In this document: positions 8,084 through 12,996 of the stretch, piece by piece
How positions within the stretch are numbered: position 1 is the stretch's first letter
How the letters are laid out: each line of letters opens with the position of its first letter
Origin: Streptosporangiaceae bacterium
GTDB lineage: Bacteria > Actinomycetota > Actinomycetes > Streptosporangiales > Streptosporangiaceae
NCBI GenBank assembly: GCA_030045295.1
Contig: JASIGD010000444.1
Coordinates: 1-12,996, forward strand
DNA: 12,996 bases
Direction: 5' to 3'
Notes under the pieces: generated by a model
Told to the model about the DNA's origin: nothing
Seen by the model: the letters and a program-made list of their open reading frames with translations, nothing else
Databases searched by the model: none
Program-made: the position numbers and the translations under genes

Positions 8084-8087
8084 AATG

Positions 8088-8144
8088 AACGGACCGGCGG
8101 CGGACGTCAACGGACCGGCGGCGGACGTCAACGGACCGGCGGTG
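8088..8144. repeat. 21-bp tandem repeat, about 2.7 copies
   Basis: Two identical 21-bp units (8088-8108 and 8109-8129) are followed by a partial third (8130-8144) with one mismatch. Each unit begins AACGGACCGGCGG and ends GACGTC, a short palindrome in the two full copies. A degraded copy may follow near 8179-8192. The period equals two turns of the DNA helix. The repeat lies inside the divergent control region, downstream of the palindrome for the plus-strand operon. Confidence 0.85.
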
Positions 8145-8211
8145 CAGGCCATGAGTCCGGCCCGCCCCATGAACGCCGACGGACCCGCAGCGAACCCGAG
8201 GAGCTCGCCAG

Positions 8212-9117
8212 GTGAAGCCAGCGCCGTTCGCCTACCACCGCGCGCACAGCGTCGGTGAGGCGGTCGCGCTGCTGGCTGAACTCGGCGACGAAGCCAAGAT
8301 CCTGGCCGGCGGCCTGAGCCTGGTCCCGATGATGAACTTCCGGCTGGCCCGGCCCGCCGCGCTCATCGACGTGACCAGGATCGAGGGCCTGAGCTACCTG
8401 CGCCCCGACCCGGCCGGGCCGGGAAGCCAGGGCGGCGGCCTTCGCATCGGCGCGCTGACCACGCACCGCGCCGTCGAGACCAGCCGCGATCCGGCTGTCT
8501 TGTCCGGGTTCGGCGTCCTGCCCCGTTCGGCCCGCTGGATCGGGCACTACCCGATCCGCAGCCGAGGCACGTTCGGCGGCAGCATCGCGCACGCGGACCC
8601 GGCTTCGGAGTGGTGCCTGCTCGCGGTGCTGCTCGGTGCGCAGGTCATCCTGACCGGGCCGCGCGGCCGGCGCGCGGTGCCGGCCGCGGGGTTCTTCCTG
8701 GGGTATTACACCACGGCAGCCAGCCCGGACGAGATGATCACCGAGCTCAGCTTCCCCCAGGTGGCGCCCGGAGCGGTGCTTACCGAGTTCGCTCAGCGGC
8801 AGGGGGATTTCGCCATCGTCGCCGCCGCGGTGTCGGCGGACATCAGCGGCGGCGTCTGCCGGTCGGCGCGCGTGGTGCTGGGCGGTGTCGGCCCGCGGCC
8901 CGTCCAGGTCAACGCGGACGCGCTGGCCGGCCAGCCGGCCAGCGCCAGCACCTGGCAGGCCATGGGAGAGCACGCGGCGAGCCAGATCGACCCGCCCGAG
9001 GATACGCACGGCAGCGCCGAGTACCGGCGCAGGCTGACCGCAACCCTCGTGTCGCGCGCGCTCGCCGAGGCGAGCGAGCTCATCGAGCCGGGCGAGCCGG
9101 GCGAGGACGCCAGGTGA
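8212..9117 (+). CDS. Mo-hydroxylase FAD-binding (medium, CoxM-type) subunit
   Basis: Medium subunit of a three-part molybdenum hydroxylase (CO dehydrogenase/xanthine dehydrogenase family). It carries FAD and passes electrons from the iron-sulfur subunit to the acceptor. The 301 residues match the usual ~290-300. The two FAD-binding motifs are AGGLSLVP (32-39; usually AGGQSL) followed by MMNFRLARP, and [14 protein letters not shown] (120-133). The CODH-type C-terminal domain begins around residue 180. The GTG start at 8212 has GAGGAG eight bases upstream. It is first in the plus-strand operon and overlaps the large-subunit gene by four bases (GTGA), indicating translational coupling. The operon order M-L-S and close packing match aerobic CODH-like enzymes. 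Confidence 0.93.
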   Translation: MKPAPFAYHRAHSVGEAVALLAELGDEAKILAGGLSLVPMMNFRLARPAALIDVTRIEGLSYLRPDPAGPGSQGGGLRIGALTTHRAVETSRDPAVLSGFGVLPRSARWIGHYPIRSRGTFGGSIAHADPASEWCLLAVLLGAQVILTGPRGRRAVPAAGFFLGYYTTAASPDEMITELSFPQVAPGAVLTEFAQRQGDFAIVAAAVSADISGGVCRSARVVLGGVGPRPVQVNADALAGQPASASTWQAMGEHAASQIDPPEDTHGSAEYRRRLTATLVSRALAEASELIEPGEPGEDAR

Positions 9118-11453
9118 GCCACTGGGTCGGCGCCGCGGTGCCACGCAAGGAAGACCGCAGGCTGCTCCTCGGCCGGGGCCGGTTCGTGGCCGACCTCGCC
9201 CGGCCGGGCCTGCTGCACGCCGCGTTCGTGCGCAGCCCGCACGCGCACGCCGAGGTCAGGAACATCGACGCCGGCGCCGCGCGGAAAGCGCCGGGAGTAA
9301 CCGCGGTTTTCACGGCCGCTGACCTCGGCTACCCGCACCTGCTCGCGCTGCTGGAGCGGGATGAGTTCGTCCCCACCCGGATGCCCATTCTCGCCGGGGA
9401 CACGGTGCGTTTCGTCGGCGAGCCGGTCGCGATCGTGATCGCCGACGACGCCTACCAGGCCGAAGACGCGGCCGAGACCGTGCAGGCGGACTGGGTTCCG
9501 CAGCGCTCCGTGACCAGCATCGAAGCCGCGAAGGCGGACACCGCGCCCCGCCTGCACGAAAAAGCGCAGGGCAACCGCCTTGTCGACCTGCTGATGTTCG
9601 ACGACGACCGGCTCGCCGAGATCTTCGCGGACGCCCCGGTCACGGTCGATGCGACGTTCGAAAGCGCCCGGGTCGCGGCGCTGCCGCTCGAGGGGCGCGC
9701 CTGCCTGGCCGAGTGGGACGACCGCGACGACCAGCTGGTGGTGCACGTCTCCACGCAGGTCCCGCACCAGGTCCGCTCCGGGGTCGCGCAGGCCCTCGGC
9801 GTCCCGGAGCGGACCGTCAGGATCATCGCCCCCGATGTCGGCGGCGGGTTCGGCCTCAAGTGCGTGGTCGGCCGGGAAGAGGTGGCCGTGGCCGCGGCCG
9901 CGCTGCGGCTGCGCCAGCCCGTGTGCTGGGCCGAGGACCGGCAGGAGAACCTGACCGCCTCGTTCCACGGCCACGAGCAGCGGTACCAGGTCCGCGCGGC
10001 GTTCTCCGCCGACGGCCGGATCCTCGCCCTGGACGCGGAGGTCGACTGCGACACCGGGGCGTACTCCGCGTTCCCGTTCACCTGCGCGGTCGAGCCGCTG
10101 ATGGCCGCGACCGAACTGCCCGGCGTGTACAAGGTGCCCGCGTACCGGGCGCGCGGCCGGGCCATCGCCACGAACAAGGCCCCTGCCGCGCCTTACCGGG
10201 GGGTGTCGCGACCGCAGATCGTGCTGGTCATGGAGCGGCTGATGGAGAAGGCGGCGGCCGCGCTCAAGCTCGAGCCGCTCGAGGTCAGAAGGCGCAACCT
10301 GATCGGCCCCGGCGAGTTCCCTTACCGCGGGGTCAACAACATCACCTACGACGAGGGCAGCTATCGCGAGTCCCTCGACCTGGCCGAGCGGCAGGTAGCC
10401 CAGAAGGCCTGGACCGCCGAACGTGACCGGCTCCGCCGGGCCGGGCAACGGGCCGGGATCGGGTACGCGTGCTTCTCCGAGCGCACCGCCTACGGGACGC
10501 CCACCATGTCGCAGCGCCGGATGCGGATGACCCCGGGCTACGACACGGCCATGGTGCGGATGGACCCGACCGGCGAGGTCATCGTCACCACCGGGACCTG
10601 CGGCCACGGCCAGGGACACGAGACCACGTTCGCCCAGATCGTCGCGGACCGACTGGGCGTGCACCCGGACCGCGTCCGGCTCCGCCAGGGAGATACCGAC
10701 CTGGCCTCCTACGGCTGGGGCACCTGGGGCAGCCGCTCGGTGGTGATCGGCGGCGGCGCCGCCGGGCGCGCCGCGGACATCGTCGCCACCCGCCTCAGGA
10801 GGGTCGCCGCGTCCCTGCTGGAGGCCAGTCCGGCCGACGTCGAGCTTACCGACGGCACGGCCCGCATCCGCGGCGACGATACCGCGGCCATCCCGATCCC
10901 CGAGCTGGCCAGGGTGGCCCACTTCCAAGCCGACCGGCTGGCCGAGGACCTGCGGTACGGCCTGGAGGCCCGGGCCTCGTTCGACCCGCCCGGCACCTTC
11001 TCCAACGCCTGCCACGTCGCGATGGTCACCATCGACCCCGGCACCTGCGCGGTCAGGCTGCACCGGTACCTGGTGGTCGAGGACTGCGGCGTGGTCATCA
11101 ACCCAGTGGTGGTGGACGGGCAGGTCCGGGGCGGCGTCACCCAGGGCGTGGCGGCTGCGCTGCTGGAGCGGGTCTGCTTCGACCCAGACGGGCAGCCGCT
11201 CAGCGCGACCTTGATGGACTACCTGGCACCCACGGCCGCTGAAATGTGCGACGTGGATATCGTCCACCTGCAGACGCCGTCGAGTTTCAGCGAGACCGGC
11301 GCGAAGGGGATGGGCGAGGGCGGCACGATCGGCGCCCCCGCGGCGGTCCTCAACGCGATCAACGACGCGCTGTCCGACACCAGCGTCCGCTTCGACCACA
11401 TCCCGGTGCTGCCGCAGCACGTGAGCGCCGCGCTAGACGGAGCCGCCCGATGA
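9114..11453 (+). CDS. Mo-hydroxylase large (molybdopterin, CoxL-type) subunit 1
   Basis: Catalytic subunit holding the molybdenum-molybdopterin cofactor and hydroxylating the substrate with water-derived oxygen. The 779 residues match the family. The start is GTG 9114, where GTGA overlaps the stop of the FAD gene; an earlier in-frame extension to 8610 only shadows that gene. The N-terminal hammerhead domain begins [16 protein letters not shown], typical of the family. Cofactor-binding segments include [10 protein letters not shown] (241-250) and [15 protein letters not shown]. The active-site base is Glu735 in [14 protein letters not shown]. The active-site loop reads PYRGVSRP (360-367). True form I CO dehydrogenase has AYxCSFR with a Cu-binding Cys, and form II has AYRGAGR. 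With no Cys here, this is not a CO dehydrogenase of the Cu-Mo type; an organic substrate is likely, perhaps an aromatic or heteroaromatic ring. Confidence 0.92.
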   Translation: MSHWVGAAVPRKEDRRLLLGRGRFVADLARPGLLHAAFVRSPHAHAEVRNIDAGAARKAPGVTAVFTAADLGYPHLLALLERDEFVPTRMPILAGDTVRFVGEPVAIVIADDAYQAEDAAETVQADWVPQRSVTSIEAAKADTAPRLHEKAQGNRLVDLLMFDDDRLAEIFADAPVTVDATFESARVAALPLEGRACLAEWDDRDDQLVVHVSTQVPHQVRSGVAQALGVPERTVRIIAPDVGGGFGLKCVVGREEVAVAAAALRLRQPVCWAEDRQENLTASFHGHEQRYQVRAAFSADGRILALDAEVDCDTGAYSAFPFTCAVEPLMAATELPGVYKVPAYRARGRAIATNKAPAAPYRGVSRPQIVLVMERLMEKAAAALKLEPLEVRRRNLIGPGEFPYRGVNNITYDEGSYRESLDLAERQVAQKAWTAERDRLRRAGQRAGIGYACFSERTAYGTPTMSQRRMRMTPGYDTAMVRMDPTGEVIVTTGTCGHGQGHETTFAQIVADRLGVHPDRVRLRQGDTDLASYGWGTWGSRSVVIGGGAAGRAADIVATRLRRVAASLLEASPADVELTDGTARIRGDDTAAIPIPELARVAHFQADRLAEDLRYGLEARASFDPPGTFSNACHVAMVTIDPGTCAVRLHRYLVVEDCGVVINPVVVDGQVRGGVTQGVAAALLERVCFDPDGQPLSATLMDYLAPTAAEMCDVDIVHLQTPSSFSETGAKGMGEGGTIGAPAAVLNAINDALSDTSVRFDHIPVLPQHVSAALDGAAR

Positions 11454-11959
11454 AGGACACGCACGCCATCTGTTTGACGGTCAACGGCCGCGAGCACGAA
11501 CTGGCCGTCGAGGCCCGCCGGACGCTGGCCGACGTGCTCCGCCACGACCTCGGGTACACCGGCACGCACCTGGGCTGCGAGCACGGCGTCTGCGGCGCGT
11601 GCACGATCATCCTCGACAACGCTCCGGTGCGGGCCTGCCTGGTCTTCGGCGTTCAGGCTGACGGGGCCGAGGTGCGCACGGTGGAAGGGCTCGCCGACGG
11701 AGAGCAGCTCTCGGATCTGCAGCAGGCGTTCAGCGATCACCACGCGCTGCAGTGCGGGTTCTGCACCCCGGGCTTCCTCATGCTCGCCGAGGCGTACCTC
11801 GCCGAAGCAACCGACCGAGAAGAAGACCAGCTCACCGAGGAGCAGGTCCGCGAGCTCGTCGCCTCGAACCTGTGCCGCTGCACCGGGTATCAGGGCATCG
11901 TCGAAGCGGTCCTGGCGACCGCGCGAACCCGCCGGTCACGGCCCAAGGGCGCCACGTGA
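11450..11959 (+). CDS. Mo-hydroxylase 2Fe-2S (small, CoxS-type) subunit
   Basis: Iron-sulfur subunit passing electrons from molybdenum to FAD. The 169 residues carry both [2Fe-2S] clusters. The plant-ferredoxin-type cluster uses Cys43, Cys48, Cys51 and Cys63 (CEHGVCGAC plus a later C). The C-terminal helical cluster uses Cys102, Cys105, Cys142 and Cys144 (QCGFCTPG and NLCRCTGYQ). All eight ligands are present. There is no twin-arginine signal, so the enzyme is cytosolic. ATG 11450 overlaps the large-subunit stop (ATGA), and its own stop overlaps the next gene's GTG (GTGA). It is the only small subunit seen, sitting between the two large-subunit genes, and may serve both. Confidence 0.96.
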   Translation: MKDTHAICLTVNGREHELAVEARRTLADVLRHDLGYTGTHLGCEHGVCGACTIILDNAPVRACLVFGVQADGAEVRTVEGLADGEQLSDLQQAFSDHHALQCGFCTPGFLMLAEAYLAEATDREEDQLTEEQVRELVASNLCRCTGYQGIVEAVLATARTRRSRPKGAT

Positions 11960-12996
11960 GCGTGATCGGGGCCCGGCTGCCGCGCAAGGAAGACCCCCGG
12001 CTGCTCCGCGGGCGGGGCCGGTTCGGCGACGACATCAGCGCCCCCGGTCAGCTATGGGCCAGGATCGTCCGCTCGCCTTGCGCGCACGGGCAGGTCCGCG
12101 GGCTGGATGTCACCCGGGCCGCGAAGGCCGCCGGCGTCACCAAGGTCGTCACCGCCGGCGACCTTCCTCGCGGGCCGGTCATTCCCGTCCGGCTCGCCGT
12201 CCCCGGCACCAACCTCAGCGACCACCTGCAGCCGGTCCTGGCCCGCAGCACCGTCCGCTACGTGGGCGAGCCGCTCGCGGTGGTGGTGGGCGAGGATCCT
12301 TACGCCTGCGAGGACGCCGCCGAACTGGTGGAGGTCGACATCGCCGAGGCGCCCGCAGCGCTGGACGCGCGTACCGCACCCGCGGGCCACGAGAACACGG
12401 CCGCCGAACTCACCGCGGGCTACGGAGACATCGACGCCGCCTTCGCCGGCGCCCGGCACGTCGTCCGGATCGATCTCGCGATCGGCCGGCACACCGGGGT
12501 ACCGCTCGAGCCGCGCTGCCTGCTGGCGGTGCCCGACCCGGACACCGGTGCCCTGGACATCTTCGGCATGACCAAGGTCCCGGTGTTCAACCGCGACCTG
12601 CTGGCCAGCCTGCTCGGCGTGGACGAGACATTGATCCACGTACACGCCGTCGACGCCGGCGGCGGGTTCGGGGTCAGGGGCGAGTTCTATCCGGAGGATT
12701 TCCTCATCCCCTGGCTGGCCGCCACGCTCGCCCGTCCGGTCAAGTGGGCTGAGGACCGGGCCGAGCACCTGACCACGGTGAACCATTCCCGCGAGCAGTA
12801 CCACCGCATCGCTGCCGCCTTTGACGCCGACGGCCGGATCACAGGCCTGGACGACGACATCACGCACGACAACGGCGCCTACATCCGGACCCACGGGGTC
12901 GCGGTGCCCGAGCTGACCGTGGCCATGCTCCCCGGACCCTATCGGGTTCCCGCCTACCGGGGCCGGATCCGGGTGGTGCTCACGAATAAGACGCCG
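11956..12996 (+). CDS. Mo-hydroxylase large subunit 2 (partial, runs off window)
   Basis: A second molybdopterin large subunit, open from GTG 11956 to the window edge: 347 residues, roughly the N-terminal half of a ~770-residue protein. It starts at a GTGA overlap with the small-subunit stop. The opening, LPRKEDPRLLRGRGRF, parallels the start of subunit 1, and the hammerhead domain follows. A cofactor-binding segment VDAGGGFGVRGEF (Asp233, Gly235-237) and ARPVKWAEDRAEHL correspond to subunit 1 segments. The window ends at LTNKTP, shortly before the active-site loop, so its type cannot be read. The two are clearly paralogous yet diverged, so this is not a recent duplication or a frameshifted copy. 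It could form a second enzyme sharing the FAD and iron-sulfur subunits, or a mixed complex. Confidence 0.9.
   Translation, partial: MSVIGARLPRKEDPRLLRGRGRFGDDISAPGQLWARIVRSPCAHGQVRGLDVTRAAKAAGVTKVVTAGDLPRGPVIPVRLAVPGTNLSDHLQPVLARSTVRYVGEPLAVVVGEDPYACEDAAELVEVDIAEAPAALDARTAPAGHENTAAELTAGYGDIDAAFAGARHVVRIDLAIGRHTGVPLEPRCLLAVPDPDTGALDIFGMTKVPVFNRDLLASLLGVDETLIHVHAVDAGGGFGVRGEFYPEDFLIPWLAATLARPVKWAEDRAEHLTTVNHSREQYHRIAAAFDADGRITGLDDDITHDNGAYIRTHGVAVPELTVAMLPGPYRVPAYRGRIRVVLTNKTP

Larger units (their letters stand above)
8048..8211. promoter_or_regulatory. Divergent control region between crotonase and Mo-hydroxylase operons
   Basis: This 164-bp gap separates two oppositely transcribed operons. 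It holds a perfect palindrome (8074-8083) in its only AT-rich patch, then about 2.7 copies of a 21-bp tandem repeat (8088-8144), and the Shine-Dalgarno of the FAD-subunit gene (GAGGAG, 8198-8203). Promoters for both directions probably overlap the AT-rich patch, for example CATATT on the minus strand and TATGGT (8072-8077) on the plus strand. Neither has a convincing -35 box. Confidence 0.6.

Noticed and set aside
8088..8144. CRISPR array
   Set aside because: The units are directly adjacent without spacers and there are fewer than three full copies.
8048..8170. N-terminal extension of the crotonase gene to ATG 8170
   Set aside because: It would translate the tandem repeat and the palindrome into AGPLTSA repeats. 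ATG 8047 has a good Shine-Dalgarno and the family N-terminus.
8610..9113. In-frame upstream extension of large subunit 1
   Set aside because: It overlaps the well-supported FAD-subunit gene. The family N-terminus ([16 protein letters not shown]) begins just after GTG 9114, which has a GTGA overlap.
8793..11420. Very long open frame (875 codons) on the minus strand
   Set aside because: It is antisense to the Mo-hydroxylase genes, with low-complexity Gly/Arg/Asp/Val composition and no domain motif. This is a GC-rich shadow.
9114..11453. True CO dehydrogenase (coxL form I)
   Set aside because: The active-site loop is PYRGVSRP and lacks the copper-binding Cys of AYxCSFR.

Overview
The window is very GC-rich, codon-biased DNA with GTG/TTG starts, ATGA/GTGA-type stop-start overlaps and a probable leaderless promoter. 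This fits a high-GC actinomycete chromosome; no species can be named from the sequence. No rRNA, tRNA, CRISPR array or insertion sequence was found.

Layout. (1) 16-1920 (-) and 1943-2392 (+) form a divergent pair: a fused membrane/ATPase ABC exporter half-transporter and a MarR-family regulator. They share a short AT-rich control region with a perfect 13-bp inverted repeat and a -10 box placed so that the marR-like mRNA would begin at its own GTG. (2) 2422-8047 (-) is a tightly packed four-gene string. In transcription order it encodes a crotonase-fold (enoyl-CoA hydratase-like) protein, an AMP-forming acyl-CoA ligase resembling malonyl-CoA synthetase, a GH65 family disaccharide phosphorylase-like protein, and a beta-phosphoglucomutase-like HAD protein. 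(3) 8048-8211 is a divergent control region with a GntR/FadR-type palindrome and a 21-bp tandem repeat. (4) 8212-12996 (+) is a molybdenum-hydroxylase operon: FAD subunit, large molybdopterin subunit, 2Fe-2S subunit, then a second, different large subunit cut by the window end. The last gene is easily missed because its reading frame has no stop inside the window.

Functional reading. GH65 plus beta-phosphoglucomutase is a known pairing: a phosphorylase splits an alpha-glucoside such as trehalose or maltose to beta-glucose-1-phosphate, and the mutase makes glucose-6-phosphate. The ligase, crotonase and three-subunit Mo-hydroxylase match, in family composition, the 2-furoate pathway (HmfABCDE: furoyl-CoA dehydrogenase, furoyl-CoA synthetase, 2-oxoglutaroyl-CoA hydrolase). 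I propose this locus activates a small, probably (hetero)aromatic acid as a CoA thioester and hydroxylates it with the Mo enzyme. The substrate is inference only. Unusual points are the duplicated large subunit, the non-CODH active-site loop, a crotonase apparently lacking both hydratase glutamates, and the joining of these genes to a sugar-phosphorylase pair.
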